64,000 nucleotides of DNA from Euphorbia lathyris (GCF_963576675.1 NC_088915.1:82531501-82595500), one strand, 5' to 3'; counted from the first letter of the stretch, positions 1-11,389 are shown. A program made the numbers and translations. The notes: generated from the letters alone by a model not told the origin.

Positions 1-1794
1 GGTTTAAAGAAAGACTTTAGCTATAACAAGATTCTCAAGGATCTAAAGAAAGAATTTTGCTGCAATGGTACTGTTGTCCAGGATCCAGAGCTGGGACAGG
101 TACTCTTTTCTTTTCTGAAGTGTCAAAATAGGTTGTCGTTCATGTTGTATGCAATGTCGGAGCAAGGGAGCTGGGGGGTGCTGGAGCACCCTTAGGTTCC
201 AGACCTATATCACCGCTGCTGGGACTGCAAAATTACACCCTAAGACAAAACGCGCAGCCCTAATGAGTTCGAATATAATATTTCTTTATGTTAGTTTTGG
301 TCTAGGATGGAAAAAAAAAAAAAATTAAGCCTAGCATGTGCTTTTACCTATTTTCTGCATCCCAGGATAAAAATGACATCGCTTTGGTTTGCAATAGGGG
401 CAAAAAGAATTTAAACACAACTCGTACGGGCTAAATTTTTTAATTCTTATCTTTTTGCACCCTTAACCCGCCGCCAATATTTATATGGTTCATATAAAAA
501 AGATAATAGTCGTGTCAGTAGGATTGTTTTTGTAAATCGTGTTATGTCAGAAATTGACAGTCCTAGTTCTTTAGCAGTGTTATATATATATATATATATA
601 TAGGTGTCAGTCCGATTGTCTTTGTAAATCGTGTTGTCAAATCAGACAGTCGTAGTTCTTTGCAGTCTTAGTTATTTGGGAGAGAGTTCATATGCTCAGT
701 TGTGGAATTTCTGTCATTACAGGTTATTCAGCTTCAAGGTGATCAAAGGAAAAATGTTTCCACCTTCCTTACTCAGGTTGCTATGGTTTTCTTTCTGATA
801 AATTACATTTAAATTTATGGTCCTTGAACTTTATTGCTACTCATATTATGATCTTTAAACTTTAGTTCATGGTATAATTACATTTACATTTATGGTCCTT
901 GAACTTTATTGCTACTCATATTATGATCTTTAAACTTCAGTTCATGGTATAAAAATCCTCGTACACTACTGTAATGTCAAAATTCTAATCAACAAAAATC
1001 CGTTAAAAATTTAACCAAATGATGAATCTAAAATTAGATATTCGGCCATAATTTTTGGTGAAACGGATAGAAAAAGATCTATGATGTAGTCAAACTTGTC
1101 TAGATCGTCATTTCGCTAACTTTTTACAGATTTTTGTTGTTTTGAACTTTCATGTTAAGAGATCCAGTCTATCTCGAAAGAACGGATCACAGATATTCTG
1201 TCTTCCCATTCTTTTTACCAAAACCGTAAAAGTCAGCCCTTTCTTGTTAGACAGAGACCGAAAGAATCTCATAGCGTAGTTAACAGCTTCTTTCTTTGAC
1301 TTGGTTTGCCTTCAACTGAGCGGGCAATGGATGTATTTTACCAATTTTCATCCTATTTGCTTGTTTCCTACAAGGTATAAGTTACAAATTTAGCCCTATG
1401 GTGATTAAGAGAGCCGATATAGTGTTAGCGTACAAAATCATGTATTCTTAAGGCTAAATTAGATTAATGAGTTTACTAGATGGTGCAATTTCAACTCTCA
1501 TTAACGAATAGTGAGTTTTTTCTATTAAGGGTGGCCAGAATACTAGAGGTTGCAGGATGTTCATAACATGAAATTGCATAACAAAAAAACTAAAATGAAG
1601 TTTGAAATTGCACCATCTCATAAACGTTAGGGTTTGCACTGTTTTGCACGAATAACGTAGGACTAAATTTGTATCTCGTCCCTTTTGATAATCTTAGGCT
1701 GTGCAGTTTCTTAATATTATTATATTGTTGACATGGATTTGGTGAACAGGCAGGAATTGTGAAGAAGGATAACATCAAGATTCATGGATTCTAA
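1..1794 (+). CDS. SUI1: Translation initiation factor eIF1 / SUI1, C-terminal part (5' end outside window)
   Basis: Three exons are visible: 1-99, 723-776 and 1750-1794, all phase 0, with GT..AG introns of 623 and 973 bp. They encode 65 residues. The first starts GLKKDFSYNKILKDLKKEF and contains CCNGTVVQDPELGQ, the second VIQLQGDQRKNVSTFLTQ, and the last ends KKDNIKIHGF followed by TAA. Plant SUI1 proteins are about 113 aa with exactly this C-terminal half, so roughly the first 48 residues lie upstream of the window. eIF1 binds the 40S subunit in the 43S pre-initiation complex and enforces AUG selection during scanning, in the cytoplasm. The visible frame is intact, so the gene is probably functional. 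One oddity is Thr in FLTQ, where many plant copies have Val. Both introns contain small tandem duplications. Confidence 0.95.
513..667. repeat. Diverged tandem duplication around a TA microsatellite, SUI1 intron 1
   Basis: Two imperfect copies, each starting with GTGTCAGT and running through TTTGTAAATCGTGTT to AGTTCTTT.GCAGT, lie at about 513-579 and 604-667. A (TA)n tract of roughly 20 bp (about 582-601) separates them. Entirely intronic. Confidence 0.75.
801..951. repeat. Tandem duplication of about 75 bp, SUI1 intron 2
   Basis: Two nearly identical direct copies (about 801-875 and 876-951), each containing ATGGTCCTTGAACTTTATTG and ending in AGTTCATGGTAT, differ at only a few positions. 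They look like a recent local slippage or unequal-exchange event inside the intron. Confidence 0.85.
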
Positions 1795-2148
1795 CTGTAT
1801 TTGAAGTGTAGCTAATGCAGAAATCAGAATACATTCAACTCTTCAATCAACAAATCTCTAGTTTCTTCTTTTTTGATCATTTACTGTTTTTGATATTGTT
1901 TTTAAAGCGCTGTTAGGCATTGAAGTGTTTGGTTTATAAGCTTGGATTATGATTTCTGAGCATTCAAAGCTTCTGATATTGTATCAATTTTAATCTCTGA
2001 TTTTGATATAACATAGATATTTTTCGAGTTTTCTGTTCCGATGAACACTTATTTTGTTGGGAGCGAAGTTCAAACTATCTTTCCGTCCAGTACTCAAATG
2101 CTGACGGGTTAGTAGAACTGTTGACATGTTTCAGACCACATTCCGAGT

Positions 2149-2262
2149 CTGGCACGTTAGTATAACTGCTTTGAGCGGTTTTGGACTAGTGTAGTTCAAA
2201 ACTATCTGGCATGTTAGTATAACTGCCTTGAGCGGTCTTGGACTAGTGTGGCTCAAAACTAT
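2149..2262. repeat. 57-bp tandem duplication downstream of SUI1
   Basis: Copies at about 2149-2205 and 2206-2262 share CTGGCAYGTTAGTATAACTG and TTGGACTAGTGTRG. The rest of 1795-2613 is the SUI1 3' UTR (extent unknown) and AT-rich intergenic DNA with no convincing coding region. Confidence 0.8.
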
Positions 2263-2613
2263 CGAGATATGGATGTTTGTCTTCAAAAAATGTTGTGTCT
2301 AACCTAACACTTGAAATTCTCATTTTTAAGGCAAACCGAACACTCCTAATTATCTTAGACATAATTAATATTTGAATGATTTAAATTGACAGTTAAATAA
2401 CAATCAAACTAAGTAAATTTGCCAGTCGCTGTTGGATCTAAGAGTTAAAATTTGAGGAGGGAGAGTTAAAAATCAGTTCTAATAGTATCCATAGATTAAA
2501 TTTTGTTTAACAACTATAGGTAGGTAGGATTCCTTCTGAAAGAGGACCTGATTCGTGAACTAGAGGATCAATAGAAATGGAAGAGGTGTCTTCTTTGAAG
2601 ATCGTTTCGACTT

Positions 2614-3296
2614 ATGTTTACTTTATTTTATAAGTTAACTTCTCGTGAAAAAGTAATACTGCCGCGTGGAGAAGAGAAAGTGAGAGTGACCCCGTATGGG
2701 TACGCCTACAACGCCACCCGGATGGTTCTTATCTTTCACCTTGGCGAGCTTTCTCTTTGCTTCGAGCTTGTGGATTCCAATCTTTACCAATTCTGTCTTT
2801 GTTCCACGAGTGAATTCATATTTCTCATCACAAGAAGGAAATACCTTAGTTGAGTTCCAAGCCCCATTTGTCCCTGCGCTTAGTTCATCTTGTCTTCCTC
2901 CTATGATGCTTCCTTGGTTGTTGGGGGTGGATTTACGGGTAAGGTATAGCTAAGAATGTTGGATCCCGGGTAAGATAAGTGCCCAGAGGTTCGAAGATGC
3001 TCGACGTTACCCAGAGAGGGTAAGATTGGATCTGTTCCCTTACTCGAACCAAGCTAGCTTGGCTAAGAATCCAATATAGAATCTTTACCCCATGCATCAA
3101 ACCTTAGGGCATTACTCAGAGAAAGAAAGAACAAAACTAAACAACCAAGCTCGGTGTGCTCGGATGCTTCCGATCAGTCCTTGGCAATGGGATCTGCTAC
3201 GCTTACTATCATGGTCAAGCCTTGACCGTCCGGGTCTAACTAATCCCGCTTGGAGACAAACCAATAGGAATCCAAATCAGTGCCAATCACATTAAA
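2614..3296. other. GC-richer island, possible organelle-derived (NUMT-like) insertion
   Basis: Base composition rises to about 50% GC (31 of 60 in 2701-2760 and in 3181-3240), against 12 of 60 in 3301-3360 just outside. Short overlapping open frames (2614-2853, 2696-2953, 3092-3295) show no domain I recognise and are probably incidental. The texture resembles non-coding plant mitochondrial DNA, but I cannot match it to a known mitochondrial gene. A decayed coding segment or a TE fragment remains possible. No terminal repeats or TSD were seen. Confidence 0.35.
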
Positions 3297-3707
3297 AAAT
3301 GGATTGAATTCTCATTACATCCAATAAGTAATCTTAATTTTTATTTTTAAAGTTCAATTTAACTTCTCATTTATCAAATCTCACTTCTCATTATTCTAAA
3401 AAATAATGTCAAGCAAAGGTTCAACGCCTTACCACTCGGACCAACCCTCATTGGCTAAGTATGTTAAAATCTTAAGATGGAAATTAAAAGCATTTTAAAA
3501 CTTAAATCTAATAAATCTAAATCATACAGTAAACGACTAAATTCATTTTAGTATGGAGATGAAAATAAAAAGCATAATAAATCTGAATCTAATGAATCTA
3601 CATCATACAGTAAACGTACTAAATTCATTTGAGTATGAAAATTACCCTGTATGTTAACTTGGGTCCAACAATAGCTGCAAACAATTAATACAAATAAAAA
3701 CAATGGC
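3297..3707. other. AT-rich spacer with a short tandem repeat; left edge of local repeat copy A
   Basis: Contains a diverged direct repeat (about 3490-3565 and 3571-3644, sharing ACATCATACAGTAAACG or close variants). At about 3655-3707 it enters the local repeat that starts with GGGTCCAACAATAGCT and recurs at 23704. A tRNA-like string at 3418-3450 (minus strand GGTCCGAGTGGTAAGGCG) could be an old SINE head, but no B box or tail was found. Confidence 0.5.
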
Positions 3708-3724
3708 TTGTCTATTCCAATATT
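3708..3724. repeat. Target site duplication, 3' side of LINE
   Basis: TTGTCTATTCCAATATT, identical to 9672-9688 on the other side of the LINE. The related unoccupied site near 23762-23776 has one copy of GTCTATTCCAATATT. Confidence 0.95.
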
Positions 3725-3747
3725 TTTTTTGAACCTAAAAATGAAAC

Positions 3748-6700
3748 TTAAATAGATGATGGATTTGCATCCATATGAATAGTGTTCACAAGCCAGTCTG
3801 GCACAACAGTAGAAACAAAATCGCTAGTATTGGAACAGGCAAGCCTAGCTACCAAATAAGCCGCACTGTTCGCTAAGCGAGAAATAAAAACTAATTTAAA
3901 AGAAGGGGTGGATCTTAGCAGGATTCGAAAATCTTCCACAATCATACCAAATTCAAAAATGCCCTGCTTGTCAGAGTGAATGGCATCAACCACAGCCTTA
4001 GCATCAGATTCAAAGATAACAAAAGAATAGCCCAAATTAGCAATCCATAACAAACTCGTGCGGATTGCAAGAGCTTCAATGACACGTGGTTCCTTAATGC
4101 TTGGGATAAGACTGCTGCTACAAAAGAGAAAAGCTCCATTTTCATCCCTAATCACTGCTCCCATTCCACTACTATTTAATTCTTTGAAAATGGCCCCATC
4201 TATATTGCATTTGATAAAGCCCGGGCTAGGCGTATACCATTTATGTTGAGGGATTGGCAAATAGTGGTTACCTCTAATGTGTGTGCCTTGTGCTTGCGGG
4301 AGTGGCTGTGCGGTTGCCGTTTGTATGTGTGTTGTTTGCGTGTTTCGGTTGCCCAAGGATGACGCCTTCTGTTGATAGGCCTTCCAGTCCTGAACAGCCT
4401 CTAAACTGATTCGCCAAGCCGTGTCTGCCGGCCACCATCTCATGTGCCACAGGACTCTGTTTCTGTGGTCCCAGATTGCTTTGAGTGCACAACAGGTTCT
4501 AACAATTTCTTCCAAATTCGAGTTGCTCAAGGCTTGGAGAAACCACTCGTCAAGGTAACTGTTACCCACTCTCGGCACAGGAATGCCTGCTACACGCCAA
4601 ATGTCACCTGCGAAACAACAATCAATAAATAAATGGTTATCCGTCTCTACTTGCTCCACACATACTGGGCATTCAGCTGAAATGGGGACTCTTCTCTGGA
4701 CTAACCGAGCTCTAGTGGGTAAGCACTTTGAACACAGACGCCAAATAAACTGTTTCAGTTTAGGGGGGATCATCAACTTCCACAACCTCTTCCAACCTTC
4801 ATGAACTCTGCTAGCTTCTACTAGCCCCATACCTGACAAGTAGCCAGAGTGAACATTATAGTGTCCATCCCTTGACCAATGCCAGATCCTCCTATCTTCC
4901 CCTGCATTGTATGGCAAGATAATATCACAAATGGCCTGCACTTCCACTTCGCTAAAGCAGCTGTTTAGTCTCTGCATATCCCACCCTCTCCCATTTTCAA
5001 GGAGCAAGTCCGCCACCATCAGATTTTCCATTCCAGGGACCAAAAAGGAATTTATGCAAAAACCCTCTAGATTAGGAACCCACTCATCCTCCCACACTCT
5101 GATTGATCTACTATCATTCACTCTCCATCTAACCCCTGTTTTCAGTATACTAATGCCTTCCCATATGCTTCAAACCATACTAGGATTATTGCCTAATTTG
5201 GAGATAAGTAAGTCCTCCCTAGGGTAATATTTAGCTTTGAACATTTGACTCGCTAAAGTATTTGGGAATTTTAGTAATTTCCATCCATGTTTACCTAACA
5301 TTGCTAGGTTAAACACATGTAGATCCTTAAAACCCATCCCACCTGAATCTTTAGATCTACACAATTTACCCCAATCAAACCAATGAATGTTTCTTCTACC
5401 CTCAGGTTTCATACCCCACCAAAAAGAATTCATTATTTTTTGCAGCTCATCACAGGTAGATAAAGGTAAAAGGAACGTACTCATACAAAAGGTTGGCAAG
5501 GCTTGAGCCACAGACTTAAGAAGCACCTCTTTCCCAGCCTGGGACAGGAATTTGAGACCCCACGCACCAAATTTCTTACGAAGCCTGTCAATCAGGAAAG
5601 CAAAAATCCTGCGTTTGGAACGCCCAATGAGAGATGGTAAACCCAGGTACCTGCCTGTGTCGAGAGGGGTGCACACCCCCAATAATGCTTTGATCTGTGA
5701 TCGCAAAGGTTTAGACACATTTAGACTGAAGAAAACCCCTGATTTGCTCAAGTTTACTGCCTGGCCCGAAGCCACTTCATAATCAGACAGGATGTTCATG
5801 ACCTTTCTAGTCTCATCGATAGTTGCCCCAAAGAACAAAAAGCTGTCATCAGCAAAAAAGAGGTGTGTTACTGCCGGAGCCCTTCTGCAGATCTTACACC
5901 CTGAAATAAGCCCTTCTTCTTCAGCCTTTCTGATAAGTTTAGATAAGACTTCAGCACACAGGATAAACAGGTAGGGAGATAGGGGATCCCCTTGCCTCAA
6001 TCCTCTACCAGGGACAACTTGGTCAGAGCACTCCCCATTCACTGCCACCTTGTATTTCACAGTTGTTATGCATAGCATCATCCATCCAATCCAGGTTTCA
6101 TGAAATCCCATTCTGCCCATAACTGCTTTGAGGAAGTCCCAATCCACTCTGTCATAGGCCTTGCTGATATCAATTTTTAAGGCAACTTGCCCAATCTTCC
6201 CTCTATTCAATCTCTTCATATAATGTATGCTTTCAAAAGCCACCTGCACATTGTCAATTATAGACCTTCCAGGAACAAAAGCAGATTGAGTTTCACCAAT
6301 AATCTTAGAGAGAACCCTTTTCAGATGATTAGCTAAGGCCTTGGCAATTATCTTGTAGATGATGTTGCATAGGGCGATAGGGCGAAAATCCTTCAACATT
6401 CTAGGATTGTCGACCTTTGGAATCAGAACAATTGTGGTATTGTTTATTCCACTTGGAAATTCCCCCTCACTAAGCCACTTTGTACAAGCTGCTCCCACAT
6501 CTGCTCCCAATGTGTCCCAAAATGCTTGAAAGAAGCCCGGATTTAGCCCATCAGGACCAGGGGATTTGTTAGGACTCATAGAAAATAGAGCTTGTTTAAA
6601 CTCTTCCTGGTTAAAAGGAGCAATAAGTGATTCATTCATGTCAGGGCTGATACACGTGTTAATTGCCTGCACAGTGTCACCCCTACTCAAATTCGTAGCC

Positions 6701-7896
6701 GAGAAAACATCCTGAAAGTAACTCTGTGCAAGGTCCAGCAATTCGGCTTGGTTCTCAATCACAACCCCATTCTTATCTGTCAAAGAGGTAATTGAATTCT
6801 GTTGACGTCTAGTTTTGACACTAGCATGGAAAAATTGTGTGTTTCTATCCCCTTCTGTGAGCCAGAAAACCTTAGCCCTCTGTCTCCAATAACTCTCCTC
6901 AGCTTCCAGGGTATCATTAAGCTTTCGTTTGGCTAGGAAATAGGCGGCAATGGAATCCCTGTTTCTACTACCGTGAAATCTTTCCATTTGGGTCCTCCAT
7001 TTTCTAATTTGGCTTTTAAAACGCATATTGAAACTTTTTCCCCACACTGCCATTTTCTGCACACACTCCTCCAAATTTTCCTGAACTGGTTTACCTCTCT
7101 GGTTTCTCCAGTGACCTCTGACCAGATTATTAAAATCCTGCTCTTTTAGCCAAGCCTCCTCAAAATGAAATCTCCTTTCTCTACTTCTACTTCTCTCCCT
7201 TTCCAGCTGGAGAAGGAGCGGAAGGTGATCTGAATACCCAGTCATACAAGTTTTGAGGTAATGGTTGTCAAATCGATTCCGCCACTCAGCCGAAGCAAAG
7301 CCCCTGTCCATTTTTTCTCTAACCCATAGTTCGGACCCTCTACCTCTTTCCCAAGTAAACCGGTTACCGTTCAGAATCAGTTCGCTCAGACCACACTCCT
7401 CAATTGTTTTAGCAAACTCCTGCATTAAAGGGTTAGGGTATACCGCTCCACCCATCTTTTCATCAGAGTTCAGAATACAATTAAAATCTCCAATCACTAT
7501 CCAGGGGACAGAATCATCCCTGGCTAATCTTCTCAGTAGTTCCCACGACTCAACATGCCTGCTACGATCAGCAAACCCATAGAAGCCCACCAATCTCCAA
7601 TCCCCCTGAGGAGAGTTAGTGATAATTGCCTCAATATGATGGTCAGAAAAACTTTTGATTGCCACTTGAGTCCCTGCTCTCCACAACAAAGCTAACCCTC
7701 CACTGCGACCTCTTCTACTGACGGGGAATGCTCCCTCAAACTTTAACTGTTGTTTTAGCAAACTTACTCTCTGATCCTCTACTAGAGTTTCCATCAAAAA
7801 TACAATGTTAGGGCTTTGGGACGAAACAAGCTCCTTTAAAGAGCGAACTGCCCGGTGGTTTCCCAGGCCACGACAGTTCCAGCTTAAGCAACTCAT
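3748..7896 (-). pseudogene. LINE ORF2: AP endonuclease - reverse transcriptase - zf-RVT - RNase H, with one in-frame stop
   Basis: The frame opens at ATG 7896-7894 and runs 908 codons to TGA (5172-5170), then continues in the same frame to 3748 (WEGISILKTGVRWR, then NDSRSIRVWEDEW). Total is about 1380 codons. Domains in order: endonuclease at about 1-230 with WNCRG, GDFNC and SDHLP; reverse transcriptase at about 480-730 with KIDISKAYD (motif A), RGLRQGDPLSPYLF (B) and FADD (C); a zinc-binding zf-RVT region with CPVC and HLFIDC; RNase H with NIDGA, EAL and ESDAK. The protein would nick target DNA and reverse transcribe the LINE RNA in the nucleus. The stop lies where relatives usually have a Trp; a small deletion within TGG AGR or a point change would explain it. 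Its ATG overlaps the ORF1 stop codon. Confidence 0.93.
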
Positions 7897-9067
7897 TCCC
7901 CCCGGTGGCCCTGATCTTTAGGGCTCGCCGAACCAGTATCTGTGGAACTCTCCTTATCCTTTCCAAGAACAGAGACTTCCCCCTCCTGCCTATCCTCTCC
8001 CTCCCCCTCCATTCCCTTCCCCTTATCCTCCCTTCTTCTCTTTCTAATATCATTTATTTCCATCTCAGTGTCTTCACCCTTGTCTCCCTCCTCCTCACCC
8101 CCTTTTTCCTTCCCCTCATTATTCGCTAGTGGCTTAAAGAAAGGCCCTGTGAAAGGATAGATCATAATTTCTCTCTCCCCATCTCTTACTTGCTTGGTCG
8201 TCCCCCTCACTCCCTTCCCTCCCCCTGTGTTAGTTATATCCCTCAAAGCTCCCGGCCCCCCTCCCCTTCCACTTCCCAAACCCCTCATCCCTCCTCCCAC
8301 ACTTCTATCTATTAGCCATTTTGCCCCACTGTTATCTCCCACTCTTCTTACTGGGGTTTTAAGCCATTCCCCCCACTCTCTCTGGATCTCACCCCCCTGC
8401 ATATTGAAAACTCTCTCACAAAAACGTTCTGTATGCCCCAGACAACCACAAACATAGCAAAAAATCCCTAGCCGCTCATAATTGAATGTAGCTAAGGCCC
8501 ACACATTTCCAGTACTTCTTAGTTTTTTAAACCTTTTCAACGGGCGGTCGCTATTTAGACTGACTCTGATACGCATAGACTGTCTGTGGATACCGGAATT
8601 ATTGTTTATATCATACTCCTCAAAGGTCCCTAAGAAATTTTCCAGTTGTTTACCAACTATTTCAGACATAGTCCCCACAGGAAGCCCATAAATTTGCACC
8701 CAAATAGAGTAATCAATAAATTCACATCATCTATATGCACGCCCCAATTCCATACATTCATAATCAATATGTAAATGTCAAATGACCACGGACCTCCAGC
8801 AATCACCCTATCCCTATCCATCGGATGGAAAAATTCAAAAGAGTAGAGGTTAGTACTTACCTCTTGGATTTCGACCCCTCTCATTGGTCTCCATAGAACC
8901 GCCATCCTGTTTTTCATACTCAAGAAGTTGAGTGGTCTGTCCGCCACAAATCTTCCTAAGAATCGGAGCCCTGTATCATCCACCACCACTGGAACCGACG
9001 GTGTAATCAAGTCGAGATTACCTCCCTCATCTCCTTCTATTCTGAGCCTCTCTAATTCCCTTTCCAT
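7893..9067 (-). pseudogene. LINE ORF1: DUF4283 and CCHC zinc-knuckle protein, one frameshift
   Basis: The first part (ATG at 9067 to about 8700) reads MERELERLRIEGDEGG.. through a DUF4283-like domain (MKNRMAVLWRPMRGVEI, GGPWSFD). The frame then shifts by one base near 8705-8715 into the frame that reads WVQIYGLPVGTMSEIVG and continues to the stop at 7893. The second part carries a zinc knuckle CX2CX4HX4C (CYVCGCLGHTERFC) and a long charged, low-complexity tail. ORF1 proteins of plant L1 elements bind their own RNA and form the transposition particle. About 390 codons in all. The shift looks like the loss of one base. Confidence 0.9.
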
Positions 9068-9671
9068 TTCTGAATACTCCCAACAACAACTATCTCAATT
9101 AAAGCCAAAACCAGGGAGAATCCCCAATTTATGAATTCCAGGCACCCCAAAGCTCCTCAAAGAAAGTCGCTGCCCCTGAGCCACGCAAATCGGCTCAAGA
9201 AAAATCTCTGCCCCTGAGCAGTGATATCAAGATCAAGAAAGACCAAATCACCTCAAGCCCAAAGCAGAAACTAAATCGAAAATCACACAGGCATCACAGA
9301 ACCAGACAACGCCTCAAAACACAAGCCACAGCCAAAACATAAAACCAGAAATCACAAAGCAGCATAGGTCATCCAAAATCAGAGGCTACACATCAATGCT
9401 GAATCAAGGTCCATAAAAACGAGATTGCCTCAAAGCCTAAGCCGAAACTAAAAACGGAATCAAAAACTTCAACAAAAAACAACACAGCTCATCCATCTAG
9501 AGACTAACCTTCACTGAAATTGGAAGGACCACTCTCACCGGAGACCACCGATCGGCGACGACGCGGCTAGGGTAGCACCGGCGGCGGCGGTTACCTAACG
9601 GTATTCAGACGGAAGAGACGAAGCAGCGGCGGCGAGGCTGCGTTTTTTCTGATATCGCGATTCTTTTTCGA

Positions 9672-9688
9672 TTGTCTATTCCAATATT
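9672..9688. repeat. Target site duplication, 5' side of LINE
   Basis: TTGTCTATTCCAATATT, exact copy of 3708-3724. The local repeat resumes directly after it with GATTAAATTTTATATCCA, matching 23777 onward. Confidence 0.95.
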
Positions 9689-10334
9689 GATTAAATTTTA
9701 TATCCACAGTTCTAGATTATAATATCATAATTCACACATGATCAGCATGAAATATTTGATTGGTAAATTGCATAATGCATATAGGCTATAGCTTGTCTCC
9801 ATCACCAATTAATTTATGGAAAATGACACATTTTGACAGCAAAAGCTAGAATCTTGGGAGTGGGTTATCTATAAGTATCACAAACTCTAACGTTAATGTC
9901 ACAAAACTTCATGGACACTGCTAAATGGTTAGAAAAATTGGAGATAGAAGGGATAGAATCCATTAAAATGTCATAATTGCCCCTTTGTAAAATCAGACTT
10001 TTTTTTTTTTAATTTTTTTTAGTTATTGAAACTTGAAATTAAAATACATTTAATGTTTTATTAAAAATAGTGTTGAATTAATCCTAGTTTCCCATCATTC
10101 CTATTGTACATCCAATATTGAATATTGATCTATTGCACCGGATTTCTAAGTGAATTTGAAAAGAAAATATATTAATTATTTTTTAATTATTGGAATGAGT
10201 AATAACTAGTTAATTTTAGGAATTAATTCATCTCCAGGATGTGATAACTTTCATTTAATTCTAATACAATAAAAAACTAAAAATTAGTCCTTATATTTTG
10301 ATAATTTTAATTTAAACTTCTCTATTTAATTTTG
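9689..10334. repeat. Local repeat copy A, part following the LINE
   Basis: Collinear with 23777-23960 and with 26683-26760 plus 27770-27860: AAATTTTATATCCACAG.., CACACATGATCAGCATGAA, TTTGATTGGTAAA, GTCTCCATCACCAATTAATT. The remainder is AT-rich with no coding potential. It continues, broken by foldbacks and MITEs, to about 16840. Confidence 0.8.
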
Positions 10335-10660
10335 GGATAAGTTATCAAATAGGGTTATGGTTTTTAGGAAAGTATCAATTTAGGTTCCATATATAAAATA
10401 GCACAAATATAGACTTAACGTTTAAAAAATGTATCAATTTAGGACTCGATAACAGATTGGACACATCATTCTTATTACTTCGTTAAGTTCTGATTTCTCC
10501 CTCCACGTACAATTGAACTTAACGGAGTAATATCAATGACGTGTTTCGTTCCGTTATCGAGGCATAAATTGGTACCATTTTTTAAACGTTAAGTCTATTT
10601 TAGTGCTATTTTATACGTCGAGCCTAAATTGATACTTTTCCAAAAATCGTAGGCCTATTT
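10335..10660. repeat. Foldback (long hairpin) element of about 325 bp
   Basis: The left half (..GAAAGTATCAATTTAGG.., ..ATAGACTTAACGTTTAAAAA) is matched in reverse complement by the right half (..TTTTTAAACGTTAAGTCTAT.., ..CCTAAATTGATACTTTTCC), with the centre near 10495. Arms are imperfect, about 85-90% by eye. No clear TSD. Confidence 0.75.
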
Positions 10661-11063
10661 TTTAAAAGTTCAGATCGATTAGGCTCAGTTCGAGTTCGAG
10701 ATCGGCTCGAGCTTTAATGAGCCCGAGCTTCTTTGGGTTCGGCTCGAAAGCTCGTGAGTAGGCTCGAGAGTTTTTTTTATTTCTATTATTAATTTTTATT
10801 TTTTTAATTTAAATATATTTTAATTTTGTAATTTTTTTATTAGTTATTATAATTAGTAATTTTAAACCACACATAAATATTTGGTCCAAAACTCAATTTG
10901 AAACTATATGGTTGTAGACTACATATTAAATTAAAATTTGTTAGATTCTATATTTGTTTAATCTTATTACGGGGAGGGATCAAGTGAGAACCTCCTCTTA
11001 GGTGAGGACACTTTCTTAGGTGAGGACCACTAAAACTACGTAGTTTTGAGTCTAAAAATTAAA

Positions 11064-11142
11064 CAAAAAACGTTGCTGCCATAGGGGTTCAAACCTTGGA
11101 CCACTTGTTTACACTCCAAATTACTTACCACTGAGCCAATTA
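11064..11142 (-). promoter_or_regulatory. tRNA-like Pol III module in left arm of the Mutator-like element
   Basis: On the minus strand: an A-box-like TTGGCTCAGTGGTAAG (about 11127-11142), then a B-box-like AGGTTTGAACCCC (about 11084-11096) roughly 32 nt later, then a T run (about 11064-11069). This is the arrangement of a tRNA-type internal promoter with a terminator. The mirrored copy is at 13002-13077. Transcription is not shown by sequence. Confidence 0.5.
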
Positions 11143-11389
11143 CTTTCCTTGTGTAATATGTGCCGCGCTGATTAATATACCATCGCACTGTAGCTTTCAT
11201 TGTAATATTTGACACATGCACTTATTAATATTGATTAAATATGCATAATAATGAATTATTAATAGAAAAAAAAGGAATGTGTATAATAATGAATTATTAA
11301 TAGAAAAAATTCAAGAACATGCTTCAATTTCTTATTTATTTAATTCCTTTATATTTTGTAATTTATGTTATATAAGAAAATATATTTTT

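Larger units (their letters stand above)
3725..9671 (-). mobile_element. Near full-length L1-type LINE retrotransposon
   Basis: About 5.95 kb, minus orientation. It is bounded by an exact 17-bp TSD (TTGTCTATTCCAATATT at 3708-3724 and 9672-9688). The 3' end has a short A tail, seen as the T run to 3730, and the 5' end is a GC-rich leader of about 600 bp (9068-9671). It encodes ORF1 (nucleic-acid-binding protein) and ORF2 (endonuclease, reverse transcriptase, zinc-finger and RNase H domains), the standard order for plant L1 elements. It is inserted in the local repeat that also occurs at 23.7 kb without the LINE, so the ends are well fixed. Each ORF carries one visible lesion, a 1-nt frameshift in ORF1 and an in-frame TGA in ORF2, so it is defective but probably a fairly young copy. 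Confidence 0.95.

Noticed and set aside
1454..1778. Two short minus-strand frames inside SUI1 intron 2 and exon 3
   Set aside because: They overlap the SUI1 coding exon antisense, are AT-rich and show no domain.
3418..3450. tRNA-Ser-like string (minus GGTCCGAGTGGTAAGGCG)
   Set aside because: No anticodon arm, B box or complete cloverleaf; at best the relic of a SINE head.
7265..8691. Plus-strand frames opposite LINE ORF1 and ORF2
   Set aside because: Shadows of the real minus-strand LINE frames; the Pro/Ser/Leu-rich readings follow from the charged ORF1 tail.
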